A DNA stretch of 49,040 bases from positions 1-49,040 of the forward strand of contig PLUL01000049.1 of assembly GCA_003164895.1 (NCBI GenBank), given 5' to 3'. This document shows positions 16,401 through 23,972 of the stretch, one piece after another (position 1 is the first letter of the stretch; every line of letters begins with the position of its first letter). The DNA comes from Bacteroidota bacterium (GTDB taxonomy: Bacteria > Bacteroidota > Bacteroidia > Palsa-948). The notes beneath the pieces are model-generated. The model was not told the origin of the DNA and did not search any database. It saw only the letters and a list, made by a program, of their open reading frames with translations. Made by a program: the position numbers and the translations under genes.

Positions 16401-16979
16401 ATGTGTGCTTAGTCCCGTTCCCGCAGCAGGAGAATAGGGCTGGATGGTATATCCTTTATATAAAAGTTTTTTGTCGTAGAGTTTTTTCAACAGCCACCAA
16501 ACGCTTTCGATGTAATTGTTCTCATACGTAACGTACGGATGTTTCATATCCACCCAATAACCCATCAAACGGGTAACTTCTTCCCATTTGTCCTGATACT
16601 TCATCACCTCGGTTCTGCAAGCTTTGTTGTAATCTTCGATGGAAATTTTTTTTCCGATGTCTTCTTTGGTGATGCCCAGTGTTTTTTCAACCGCAAGTTC
16701 AATAGGAAGTCCGTGTGTGTCCCAGCCTGCTTTGCGTTTTACCTGTTTTCCTTTTAATGTTTGATATCGGCAGAATAAATCTTTAATAGTTCGCGCCATC
16801 ACGTGGTGAATGCCGGGCATTCCGTTGGCAGATGGCGGACCTTCATAAAAAACAAACGGTTCAGCGCCTTCTCGCGAAGAAATACTTTTTTCGAAAATCT
16901 TCTCCTTCTCCCACCATGCAAGAATTTCTTCTCCGATGAGAGGAAGATTTAAACCCTTATATTCTGTGTACTTATTCAT
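13470..16979 (-). CDS. ileS: Isoleucyl-tRNA synthetase
   Basis: A 1169-residue class I aminoacyl-tRNA synthetase that charges tRNA-Ile. The HIGH-type signature is in GMPGIHHVMAR (about 53-63) and KMSKR (NGNKMSKRLGN, about residue 710). The editing domain between them includes the WTTTPWTLPSN threonine-rich motif. The long anticodon-binding C-terminal region with extra alpha/beta sequence is typical of the longer Bacteroidota/eukaryote-like type, which lacks the Cys4 zinc tail of the shorter bacterial form. Its ATG directly abuts the ridA stop (16979/16980), so the two are translated from one mRNA. Confidence 0.97.
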   Translation of the reverse strand: MNKYTEYKGLNLPLIGEEILAWWEKEKIFEKSISSREGAEPFVFYEGPPSANGMPGIHHVMARTIKDLFCRYQTLKGKQVKRKAGWDTHGLPIELAVEKTLGITKEDIGKKISIEDYNKACRTEVMKYQDKWEEVTRLMGYWVDMKHPYVTYENNYIESVWWLLKKLYDKKLLYKGYTIQPYSPAAGTGLSTHELNQPGCYRNVRDTSAVAMFRVSSSHIPFGSVLEPEKGEVYFLAWTTTPWTLPSNCALAVGEKITYIVVKTINEYTFQPITVILAKDLFAKYFEVAPELNVKDLKVGDFRNVIAGMPIEKTWAINFRENKIKEKTRISHWKIIAEYKGKDLKGIHYKKLLDFGEISLPLGGSQNPFRVILGDFVTTEDGTGIVHIAPSFGADDFRVAKQNGIGSLTLVDKRGKFLPEVKDDVFLYGDEYVKEAYLSDEEKKVEFQRQKKVLESKGKIKELKEYLSVDERIVLKLQEEGKLFKKEKYEHSYPHCWRTDKPILYYPLDSWFVKVTEYKDRMVELNKTINWKPAHTGTGRFGEWLNNLQDWNLSRSRFWGIPLPIWRTEDGKEEKIIGSVEDLKKELEKAKKAGFNSEFNIDGKDFDLHKPYIDRVFLVSDSGKKMSRESDLIDVWFDSGAMPYAQWHYPFENKEMIEKGRAFPADFIAEGVDQTRGWFYTLHAIAALCFDSVAYKNVVSNGLVLDKNGNKMSKRLGNAVDPFSTLEKYGPDAVRWYMVTNADPWDNLKFDLEGVAEKQRSFLGTLYNTYAFFALYANIDNFTFKEKEIPLKDKPEIDRWILSELNSLIKSVDESYSSYEPTKAGRAIETFVDEHLSNWYVRLCRRRFWKGEYTQDKISAYQTLYRCLEVVAQLSSPIAPFFCEKLFKDLNDITGKQKAESVHLSLFPKADETSIDKPLEERMEMAQKISSMILSIRKKENIRVRQPLTKIRVPILDDSFKNKLELVKDLILSEVNVKEIEYVSESNTQIVKNLKLNFKTLGKKCGKNMKAVQSFAAENAQSVISAIEKNNRYQIKIENETIELLSEDVEIIPVDIPGWKVANSGALTVALDITITEKLKDEGIAREIVNRIQNLRKEKKFDVTDKITVKIKDHKKINSAILNNLDYIRAEILANTFEIVNDINGDGVEIEVDEEIKTMVAIDRIKQLN

Positions 16980-17396
16980 TTATATAGTAGCTATAACTTT
17001 CAACTCAATCGCAATGGGAGTAGGCAAACAATTTATCTCAACAGTGGTTCTGCAGGGAGGATTGCTTGCAAAATATTCTGCCCACAATTTATTGTACTTC
17101 GGAAAATCATCTTTCATGTTGGTGAGATAAACTGTTACGTCAATAATTTTATCCCAACTGCTTCCTGCCTCCTCTAGAATATATTTCACATTTCTAAAGA
17201 CACTGCGGCATTGTTCTTCTATATTATAAGAAATAATTTCTCCTTTCCCGTTCAATTCAACCCCTGGAATTTTTTTAGTTCCTTTCTCGCGCGGACCAAC
17301 TCCCGAAAGAAAAAGTAAATTGCCAACCTTCCTTCCATGAGGATATAAACCAACCGGTTCAGGTGCTTTAGAAGAATTTATATTTTCGTTTGACAT
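16980..17396 (-). CDS. RidA-family enamine/imine deaminase
   Basis: 138 residues from the ATG at 17396 (MSNENINSS). RidA-family proteins are small trimeric enzymes that hydrolyse reactive 2-aminoacrylate-type enamines. The substrate arginine is in PPCRTTVEI near the C-terminus, and the core GNLLFLSGVGP, VTVYLTNMKDD and YFASNPPCRT segments fit. The details (IPGVELNGKGEI) resemble the 2-aminomuconate-deaminase-like branch, so the exact substrate is open. It is first gene of the leftward operon and is led by a good promoter; it diverges from nuoE. Confidence 0.88.
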   Translation of the reverse strand: MSNENINSSKAPEPVGLYPHGRKVGNLLFLSGVGPREKGTKKIPGVELNGKGEIISYNIEEQCRSVFRNVKYILEEAGSSWDKIIDVTVYLTNMKDDFPKYNKLWAEYFASNPPCRTTVEINCLPTPIAIELKVIATI

Positions 17397-17414
17397 ATTA
17401 ATTAAAAAGGATTG

Positions 17415-17444
17415 CAAAGTTAAAAGTATAAGTGAAGCAACAAA
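17415..17444 (-). promoter_or_regulatory. Bacteroidota-type promoter of ridA-ileS operon
   Basis: On the minus strand TTTG (complement of 17441-17444), 18 bases, then an exact -7 element TAACTTTG (complement of 17415-17422). The ridA ATG lies 18 bases downstream. Both boxes match the Bacteroidota sigma consensus with the expected spacing. Confidence 0.65.
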
Positions 17445-17489
17445 TTATCAACTCTGAAAAAAATCATGTTTCTATTTAAAATAAATAAA

Positions 17490-17497
17490 TAGATTTG
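17490..17497 (+). promoter_or_regulatory. -7 element immediately before nuoE
   Basis: TAGATTTG (exact TAnnTTTG) ends 6 bases before the nuoE ATG at 17504. No clear TTTG lies 18-20 bases upstream. If used, the nuo mRNA would start at or next to the ATG. No purine-rich ribosome site is visible in front of nuoE. Confidence 0.35.
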
Positions 17498-17503
17498 CCG
17501 CCT

Positions 17504-18091
17504 ATGCAACAAGATTCATCTGCATCAAAGTATTCTGGCAAGAAGCATGTGAAATTTTCTGACGATGCGCTTGCTCTCGCAGAGAAGATAATGAAGCGTT
17601 ATCCGGACAAAAGACAGAAGTCTGCTATCCTTCCTATTCTTCATATTGCACAAGCGGAATTCAACGGTTGGTTGAGTGTTGAAGTAATGGATTATGTTGC
17701 AACACTTTTAAAAATTCAGCCGATAGAAGTTTATGAAGTTGCATCTTTCTATTCGATGTTCAACTTAAAACCGGTTGGCAAATGTGTTATTGAAGTTTGC
17801 CGTACCGGACCTTGCTGGCTGATGGGCGCCGAAGACATTGTTAAGTTCATCGAGAAAAAATTGGGCATCAAAGAAGGACAAACAACTCCCGATGGAATGT
17901 TTACCTTAAAAACTGTAGAGTGTCTGGCATCCTGCGGAACAGCACCGATGATGCAGATCGGAGAAAAATATCACGAGAATCTTACTTTTGAAAAATGCGA
18001 AAACATTTTGGACGATTATAAAAATAAAGGTGAAGAAATTTCTCATTGGAGAAAAGAAAGAATCAAGCATCATACCGACAAGCATATTTAA
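17504..18091 (+). CDS. nuoE: NADH-quinone oxidoreductase subunit E
   Basis: 195 residues; the peripheral complex I subunit with a [2Fe-2S] cluster (N1a). Ligands are visible in VCRTGPCWLMGA and VECLASCGTAPMM. An in-frame TTG at 17495 would extend it by three residues, but the ATG at 17504 (MQQDSSAS) is preferred. It is the first gene of this nuo operon; nuoA-D are not upstream, where ridA diverges instead. The stop codon overlaps the nuoF start (TAATG). Confidence 0.95.
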   Translation: MQQDSSASKYSGKKHVKFSDDALALAEKIMKRYPDKRQKSAILPILHIAQAEFNGWLSVEVMDYVATLLKIQPIEVYEVASFYSMFNLKPVGKCVIEVCRTGPCWLMGAEDIVKFIEKKLGIKEGQTTPDGMFTLKTVECLASCGTAPMMQIGEKYHENLTFEKCENILDDYKNKGEEISHWRKERIKHHTDKHI

Positions 18092-19431
18092 TGGGAAGGC
18101 AAATACTCATAAACGATTTAGATAAGGAAGGCGTCAACACGCTTTCCGGCTACAAAGCCATTGGCGGTTATACCGCTATTGAAAAAGCATTGAAGATGAA
18201 GCCGGAAGAAATTGTTGAAGAAGTAAAAAAATCAGGACTTCGCGGAAGAGGCGGTGCCGGATTTCCTGCAGGAATGAAGTGGAGTTTCATTGCGAAACCT
18301 CCCGGAGTTCCGCGTTACCTCGTTTGCAATGCCGATGAATCGGAACCTGGAACTTTCAAAGATCGTTTTTTGATGGAGAAGAAACCTCATATCCTTATTG
18401 AAGGTATGATCATTTCTTCTTTCGCACTTGGAGCTAACACTTCTTACATATATATAAGAGGAGAAATGATGTATGTGTTTCATATTCTTGAAAAAGCAAT
18501 TCAGGAAGCTTACGATGCAGGTTATCTCGGAAAAAATATTTTAGGAAGCGGGTATGATCTCGATCTTCATGTTCATTGTGGAGGCGGAGCTTATATCTGC
18601 GGAGAAGAAACCGGATTGATCGAATCGCTGGAAGGGAAAAGAGGAAATCCAAGAATCAAACCTCCGTTTCCTGCGGTTGTCGGTTTGTATGGATGTCCAA
18701 CTGTAGTTAATAATGTAGAAACTCTTGCCAATGTTCCATGGATCGTAAATAACAGCGGTGATGAATACGCAAAGATCGGAATCGGAAAATCAACAGGAAC
18801 AAAATTAATTTCTGCTTCAGGACATATTAACAAACCGGGTGTTTACGAAATTGAACTCGGAGTTCCGGTAGAAGAATTTATTTTCTCGGATAAATATTGC
18901 GGAGGAATTCGCAATGGAAAAAAATTGAAAGCGGTGGTGGCAGGTGGTTCTTCAGTGCCGATTCTTCCAACAGAACTTATTTTGAAAACTGCGAAAGGCG
19001 AACCAAGATTAATGTCCTACGAATCGCTTTCCGATGGAGGATTCCAAACCGGAACCATGCTCGGATCGGGCGGATTCATTGTGATGGACGAAGATACCAG
19101 CATCGTAAAAAATCTCTGGAACTTCACACGCTTTTATCATCACGAAAGCTGCGGACAATGTTCCCCCTGCCGCGAAGGAACCGGTTGGATGGAAAAAGTG
19201 TTGCATAAATTTATTGAAGGTCATGCACAAACGAAAGATATTGACTTGCTTTGGGATATACAGCGAAAAATTGAAGGCAAAACAATTTGTCCTCTAGGTG
19301 AAGCTGCTGCATGGCCTGTGGCTGCAGCCATTCGTCATTTCAGAAGCGAGTTTGAAGAATATGTTCATCAAGGAAAGAATATGATCGATGTGAAGCATTA
19401 TTACAGGTTGAATAATTTGCAAGAAGCATAA
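18091..19431 (+). CDS. nuoF: NADH-quinone oxidoreductase subunit F (NADH/FMN binding)
   Basis: 446 residues from the ATG at 18091 (MGRQILINDL), which shares one base with the nuoE stop. It binds NADH and FMN and carries cluster N3. Visible: GLRGRGGAGFPAGMKW (glycine-rich nucleotide loop), CNADESEPGTFKDR, GAYICGEETGLIESLEG, and ESCGQCSPCREGTGW with a later Cys (TICPLGEA) for the [4Fe-4S] cluster. It is of normal length, and nuoG starts 7 bp later. Confidence 0.97.
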   Translation: MGRQILINDLDKEGVNTLSGYKAIGGYTAIEKALKMKPEEIVEEVKKSGLRGRGGAGFPAGMKWSFIAKPPGVPRYLVCNADESEPGTFKDRFLMEKKPHILIEGMIISSFALGANTSYIYIRGEMMYVFHILEKAIQEAYDAGYLGKNILGSGYDLDLHVHCGGGAYICGEETGLIESLEGKRGNPRIKPPFPAVVGLYGCPTVVNNVETLANVPWIVNNSGDEYAKIGIGKSTGTKLISASGHINKPGVYEIELGVPVEEFIFSDKYCGGIRNGKKLKAVVAGGSSVPILPTELILKTAKGEPRLMSYESLSDGGFQTGTMLGSGGFIVMDEDTSIVKNLWNFTRFYHHESCGQCSPCREGTGWMEKVLHKFIEGHAQTKDIDLLWDIQRKIEGKTICPLGEAAAWPVAAAIRHFRSEFEEYVHQGKNMIDVKHYYRLNNLQEA

Positions 19432-19438
19432 TTATTAA

Positions 19439-20458
19439 ATGGCAAAAGTTACGATAGACGGCAAATCAATTGAAGTTCCAGACGGAACAACCATCCTCAA
19501 TGCTGCGCGCATGATCGGTGGAGATATTGTTCCGCCTGCGATGTGCTATTATTCCAAACTAAAAACAAGTGGCGGTTATTGCAGAACATGTTTAGTGAAA
19601 GTTGCACAAGGTTCTGCAAAAGATCCGCGCCCGATGCCAAAACCGGTTCCTTCCTGCCGTCAAACGGTAATGGACGGAATGGTGGTTGAAAATATTACTT
19701 CACCCGAAATTGTTGAAGCACGTGCGGGCGTGGTTGAATTCCTTTTACTTAACCATCCTCTTGATTGCCCTATCTGCGATCAGGCAGGAGAATGTCATTT
19801 ACAAGATTTAGGCTACGAGCACGGAAAAATGAAAACCCGCTATGAGTTCAAGCGCAGAGAATTTGAAAAAATAGATATTGGAGATAAGATCAAATTGCAC
19901 ATGACACGCTGCATTCTTTGTTACCGCTGCGTGAAAGTTGCCGATCAGCTTTGTTCTTGCAGAAATCATGGCGTAATGAATCGCGGAGATGTGGCAGAAA
20001 TTTCTACCTACATTGAGAATGTGGTTGACAAAGACATGAGCGGCAATATGATTGATGTTTGTCCGGTTGGCGCACTCACCGATAAAACTTTCCGTTTCAA
20101 AAGCCGCGTGTGGTTCACAAAACCTGTGGATGCGCATCGCACTTGCGATAAATGTTGTGGCAAAGTTCGATTGTGGTACAAAGGAGAAGAAGTTCTTCGC
20201 GTTACTGCCAGAAAAGATAAATACGGAGAAGTGGAAGATTGGATTTGCAACTCTTGCCGATTTGATCACAAGAAAACAAGTGATTGGGTGATTGAAGGTG
20301 CTTCGCACATTGACCATCACTCTGTAATTTCTGCAAATCATTACGAAACGGGAAAAGCATTGGAGAATTTAAAATCAGATATAGAAAGACACCAAAAACA
20401 ATTGAAAGAAAATAAGTTTGCTCTTGGACAAGGAGCAATGAATCCGAATAATGTTTGA
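19439..20458 (+). CDS. nuoG: Short NADH-quinone oxidoreductase subunit G (Fe-S domains only)
   Basis: 339 residues, against about 900 in E. coli NuoG. It has the N-terminal [2Fe-2S] domain (AMCYYSK...GYCRTC), the His-Cys3 cluster motif (CPICDQAGECHLQDLG), the [4Fe-4S] motif (TRCILCYRCVKVADQLC) and a further Cys-rich motif (RTCDKCCGKV...WICNSCRFD). It ends before the large molybdopterin-oxidoreductase-like domain. The end is clean, with no remnant downstream, so this is a naturally short form rather than a frameshift. The cytochrome gene follows 7 bp after. Confidence 0.93.
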   Translation: MAKVTIDGKSIEVPDGTTILNAARMIGGDIVPPAMCYYSKLKTSGGYCRTCLVKVAQGSAKDPRPMPKPVPSCRQTVMDGMVVENITSPEIVEARAGVVEFLLLNHPLDCPICDQAGECHLQDLGYEHGKMKTRYEFKRREFEKIDIGDKIKLHMTRCILCYRCVKVADQLCSCRNHGVMNRGDVAEISTYIENVVDKDMSGNMIDVCPVGALTDKTFRFKSRVWFTKPVDAHRTCDKCCGKVRLWYKGEEVLRVTARKDKYGEVEDWICNSCRFDHKKTSDWVIEGASHIDHHSVISANHYETGKALENLKSDIERHQKQLKENKFALGQGAMNPNNV

Positions 20459-20465
20459 AGTAAAT

Positions 20466-21455
20466 ATGAAAAAGCTGAAAAAGATTTTAGTTTGGTTTTT
20501 GATGATAGTTGTAATCTTCATCGCAGGAGGAATGTCTTATGTTAAACTTGCTTTGCCAAATGTTGGAGCAGCTTCGGAAATGAAAATAGAATCCACTCCA
20601 GAAAATATTGCTCGCGGAGAATACCTTGCCAATCACGTTACAGTTTGTATTGATTGTCACTCCAAGCGCGACTGGACAAAATTTTCAGGACCTCCAATAG
20701 AAGGAACTTTTGGAATGGGTGGCGAAATATTTGACCAGAAATATGGTTTTCCGGGAGCATATTATGCAGCAAACATTACTCCGGAAGGAATCAGCCGTTA
20801 TACTGATGGAGAACTTTTTCGCGTTATCACAACCGGAGTGAGCAAAGAAGGAAAAGCAATGTTTCCCATTATGCCTTGTGCCACTTACGGAAAATTGGAT
20901 GAAGGTGATATTAAATGTATCGTTGCCTACATTCGCACACTAAAACCAATTAAGAACGAAGTTCCGCAATCTTCTTCGGATTTCCCTATGAATTTTATCA
21001 TCAACACAATTCCGGAAAAAGCACACTTCACAAAGAGACCTGATAAAAAAGATTTTATTGCTTACGGAAAATATATTACAACCGCAGCAGGATGTATTGA
21101 ATGTCATACTAAGGCGGATAAAGGAAAATTAATTCCCGGAACAGAGTATGGTGGAGGAAGAGAATTTCCAATGCCCGATGGGACATGGATTGTCTCAAGC
21201 AATATTTCTCCCGATACTACCGGAATTGGAAACTGGTCAGAAGGCAGATTCGTGAATGCGTTTGAGCAGCGTTCCGATTCAATCACTCTTAACACTAAAC
21301 TTGAAGTCGGAAAGCAAAATTCAGTTATGCCATGGACCATGTATGGAAAAATGACAGAGGAAGACTTGAAAGCAATTTTTGCATATTTGAAAACTGTTAC
21401 TCCAATTAATAATACTGTCCACAAATTTTCATCGACACCTAAGAAAAAATGTTAA
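20466..21455 (+). CDS. Diheme cytochrome c inserted in the nuo operon
   Basis: 329 residues from the ATG at 20466; an ATG at 20451 would overlap nuoG. It has a single N-terminal hydrophobic segment (about 7-26) as an anchor or uncleaved signal, then two cytochrome c domains. Domain 1 has CIDCH (61-65); domain 2 has CIECH. Each has a likely Met ligand (MFPIMPC, SVMPWTM). Both resemble cytochrome subunits of periplasmic alcohol/gluconate-type dehydrogenases. It is translationally embedded: 7 bp after nuoG, and its end overlaps the nuoH start by 7 bp. A cytochrome here is not part of standard complex I. Confidence 0.9.
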   Translation: MKKLKKILVWFLMIVVIFIAGGMSYVKLALPNVGAASEMKIESTPENIARGEYLANHVTVCIDCHSKRDWTKFSGPPIEGTFGMGGEIFDQKYGFPGAYYAANITPEGISRYTDGELFRVITTGVSKEGKAMFPIMPCATYGKLDEGDIKCIVAYIRTLKPIKNEVPQSSSDFPMNFIINTIPEKAHFTKRPDKKDFIAYGKYITTAAGCIECHTKADKGKLIPGTEYGGGREFPMPDGTWIVSSNISPDTTGIGNWSEGRFVNAFEQRSDSITLNTKLEVGKQNSVMPWTMYGKMTEEDLKAIFAYLKTVTPINNTVHKFSSTPKKKC

Positions 21456-22480
21456 GCTACATAATATATAAAGCGATTCTTGTTGTTATTGTCTTCAGCA
21501 TTACGCTGGTCGCAGCGATGTATTCAACATATGCTGAAAGAAAGATTGCCGGATTCTTACAAGACCGACTTGGACCAAACAGAGCCGGACCTTTCGGAAT
21601 TCTTCAGCCCGTTGCCGATGGAGTGAAAATGTTCATGAAAGAAGAAATGATTCCGAACGTTTCTAATAAATTTCTTTTCATTCTCGGACCATCGGTTGCC
21701 ATGTTCACTTCCTTAATGACAGGCGCGGTGATTCCATGGGGAACTTCTCTGACAATTGCCGGACATCAATATTCATTGCAGGTAGCAGATGTTAACATCG
21801 GAATTCTTTATTTGCTTGGAGTAACTTCGGTTGGAGTTTACGGAATTATGATTGGCGGATGGGCTTCCAATAATAAGTTTGCACTTCTTGGCGCGTTGCG
21901 CGCATCCTCACAAATGATTTCTTACGAAGTAGCGCTTGGATTAAGCATCATCGCGCTCATCATGACCACTGGAACGCTGAGCATTGGCGAGATCGCAGCG
22001 CAGCAACATGGATGGCATTGGAATATTTTGTACCAGCCGCTCGGATTTTTAATTTTCATCATCTGCGCATTTGCCGAAACCAACCGCGCTCCTTTTGATT
22101 TGCCTGAATGCGAAAGCGAATTGATTGGCGGTTATCACACCGAATATTCCTCCATGAAACTTGGCTTTTATCTTTTTGCCGAATACACCAACATGTTTAT
22201 TTCATCGGCAGTAATTGCAACTCTTTATTTTGGTGGATATAACATGCCGCTTCTTGGTCGATTTGTGCACGACCCGAATGCGCTTGTATTGCTCGGAACA
22301 TTTTTCCTTTTTTGCAAAATATGTTTCTTCATCTTTTTATTCATGTGGGTGCGCTGGACACTTCCACGTTTCCGCTATGATCAATTGATGAATTTAGGGT
22401 GGAAAGGATTAATTCCACTTGCGATTTTGAATATTGCTATTACCGGAATTGTAATGTGGATTACAGGAAAAATAAATTGA
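21449..22480 (+). CDS. nuoH: NADH-quinone oxidoreductase subunit H
   Basis: 343 residues with about eight membrane helices; it forms the quinone entry chamber of complex I. Signatures: AERKIAGFLQDRLGPNRAGP near the N-terminus and the conserved acidic loop FAETNRAPFDLPECESELIGGYHTEYS. Start ATG at 21449 overlaps the preceding cytochrome gene by 7 bp, so they are probably translationally coupled. Full length. Confidence 0.97.
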   Translation: MLSYIIYKAILVVIVFSITLVAAMYSTYAERKIAGFLQDRLGPNRAGPFGILQPVADGVKMFMKEEMIPNVSNKFLFILGPSVAMFTSLMTGAVIPWGTSLTIAGHQYSLQVADVNIGILYLLGVTSVGVYGIMIGGWASNNKFALLGALRASSQMISYEVALGLSIIALIMTTGTLSIGEIAAQQHGWHWNILYQPLGFLIFIICAFAETNRAPFDLPECESELIGGYHTEYSSMKLGFYLFAEYTNMFISSAVIATLYFGGYNMPLLGRFVHDPNALVLLGTFFLFCKICFFIFLFMWVRWTLPRFRYDQLMNLGWKGLIPLAILNIAITGIVMWITGKIN

Positions 22481-22485
22481 AATTG

Positions 22486-23067
22486 ATGCAGTCGTTAACA
22501 AATAGAAGTAAAGTAGTCAGCAATAAGAAGATGACCTTCATGGAGAGAATTTATCTCCCTGCTATTTTTGGCGGCATGATGATCACGTTGGGGCATTTCT
22601 TCAGAAAGAAAACTACTGTTCAATATCCGGAAGTGAAACGCCCGTTTGCACCTGTATATCGAGGAATGCACGTTTTGAAACGCGATGAAAACGGTGCCGA
22701 GCGTTGCACCGCTTGCGGACTTTGTGCCGTTGCTTGCCCTGCTGAAGCCATCACAATGGTTGCTGCCGAAAGAAAACCCGGAGAAGAAAAATTATACCGC
22801 GAAGAAAAATATGCTTCTACCTATGAAATAAACATGCTGCGTTGCATTTTCTGCGGTGATTGCGAAGATGCTTGTCCAAAGGAATCTATTTTTCTAACTG
22901 ACAGAATTGTTCCATCGGATTCTTTCAGAGATAAATTTGTTTACGGAAAAGATTTACTGGTAGAACCGATGGAAGAAAACAAACGAATTGATATTTCAAA
23001 ACGACAAACAAAAGAAGTGCTGGAATTTAAAAAGCATAAAGAATTCCAGCACAACAGATTAAAATAA
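22486..23067 (+). CDS. nuoI: NADH-quinone oxidoreductase subunit I (two [4Fe-4S])
   Basis: 193 residues from the ATG at 22486 (MQSLTNRSK). A longer reading frame into nuoH exists but is unlikely. It carries the two ferredoxin-type motifs CTACGLCAVACP and CIFCGDCEDACP for clusters N6a and N6b that lead electrons to the quinone site. An N-terminal amphipathic/hydrophobic stretch (LPAIFGGMMITLGHFF) sits on the membrane. It follows nuoH by 5 bp. Confidence 0.96.
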   Translation: MQSLTNRSKVVSNKKMTFMERIYLPAIFGGMMITLGHFFRKKTTVQYPEVKRPFAPVYRGMHVLKRDENGAERCTACGLCAVACPAEAITMVAAERKPGEEKLYREEKYASTYEINMLRCIFCGDCEDACPKESIFLTDRIVPSDSFRDKFVYGKDLLVEPMEENKRIDISKRQTKEVLEFKKHKEFQHNRLK

Positions 23068-23085
23068 TGGGATACTGAATAATTT

Positions 23086-23583
23086 ATGACGATATATCTT
23101 TTTTATTTTCTTTCCTTCCTTGCAATCCTTTGCGGACTCATGGTGGTTCTTGAAAAAAATCCAGTTCACAGTGTGTTGTATTTGATCATTACTTTTTTTG
23201 CCATTGCAGGTCATTATATTTTACTGAATGCTCAATTCCTTGCGGTTGTTCATGTTATTGTTTACGCCGGAGCAATCATGGTTTTGTTTTTGTTCGTCAT
23301 CATGCTTTTGAATCTTAACAAAGAAACAGAGCCGCATAAAACCAATCTTGTAAAATTTGCTGCTGTAATTTCGGCTGGATTGCTTTTGGTAGTTTTGGTT
23401 GCCGCGTTGAGAGGCACAGAATCCTTACCATCACCATCAACAATAAACGCAGATATGGGTCTTGTAAAAAATCTCGGAAAAGTTTTATTCAATCAATTTT
23501 TACTGCCATTTGAAACTGCTTCATTGCTTTTTCTTGCAGCGATGGTCGGGGCAGTAATGCTGGGAAAACGTGATATCAAATGA
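23086..23583 (+). CDS. nuoJ: NADH-quinone oxidoreductase subunit J
   Basis: 165 residues with five membrane helices; a core membrane subunit next to the quinone chamber. The conserved helix 3 region [20 protein letters not shown] is present. It overlaps nuoK by 4 bp (ATGA). Normal length for Bacteroidota. Confidence 0.95.
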   Translation: MTIYLFYFLSFLAILCGLMVVLEKNPVHSVLYLIITFFAIAGHYILLNAQFLAVVHVIVYAGAIMVLFLFVIMLLNLNKETEPHKTNLVKFAAVISAGLLLVVLVAALRGTESLPSPSTINADMGLVKNLGKVLFNQFLLPFETASLLFLAAMVGAVMLGKRDIK

Positions 23584-23897
23584 ACACGATACAAAGTATA
23601 CATATTAACCATTATATTCTGTTGAGCGCAGTTTTGTTTTGCATTGGAGTGATGGGGGTTTTGTTCCGCAGAAATGCAATTATAATTTTTATGTCTGTCG
23701 AGTTGATGCTGAACGCAGTAAATCTTTTGCTCGTTGCATTTTCTTCTTACTGGAATGACCCTGCAGGACAAGTATTTGTTTTCTTTGTGATGGTAGTTGC
23801 CGCGGCAGAAGTTGCGGTTGGATTAGCAATTTTGGTAATGATTTATAGAAACACTGGTTCGACTGATATTGATGTGTTGAATAAATTGAAAAATTGA
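23580..23897 (+). CDS. nuoK: NADH-quinone oxidoreductase subunit K
   Basis: 105 residues with three membrane helices. The two membrane glutamates needed for proton transfer are visible in [15 protein letters not shown] and [11 protein letters not shown]. It overlaps nuoJ by 4 bp and is followed by a 75-bp spacer holding a palindromic repeat before nuoL. Confidence 0.95.
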   Translation: MNTIQSIHINHYILLSAVLFCIGVMGVLFRRNAIIIFMSVELMLNAVNLLLVAFSSYWNDPAGQVFVFFVMVVAAAEVAVGLAILVMIYRNTGSTDIDVLNKLKN

Positions 23898-23900
23898 TTC

Positions 23901-23962
23901 GTCATTGCGAGCGAAGCGAAGCAATCTCACAAAAAGATTCCTCTCTGCGTTCGGAATGACAA
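23901..23962. repeat. Interspersed palindromic repeat within the nuo operon
   Basis: The nuoK-nuoL spacer reads CGTCATTGCGAGCGAAGCG ... AATCTC, then a short A-rich loop, then AGATTCCTCTCTGCG ... CGGAATGAC. The two ends are imperfect reverse complements (GTCATT-CG against CG-AATGAC, AATCT against AGATT), so the transcript can form a long hairpin. From memory, 'GTCATTGCGAG-GAAGCGA-GCAATCTC' elements are dispersed in many unrelated bacterial genomes. There is no T-run, so it need not stop transcription. Confidence 0.7.
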
Positions 23963-23972
23963 CAAAAAATAT

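Noticed and set aside
19439-20458. nuoG truncated by frameshift
   Set aside because: No remnant of the molybdopterin-like domain lies downstream; the cytochrome gene follows after 7 bp, and short NuoG forms are known in this phylum.
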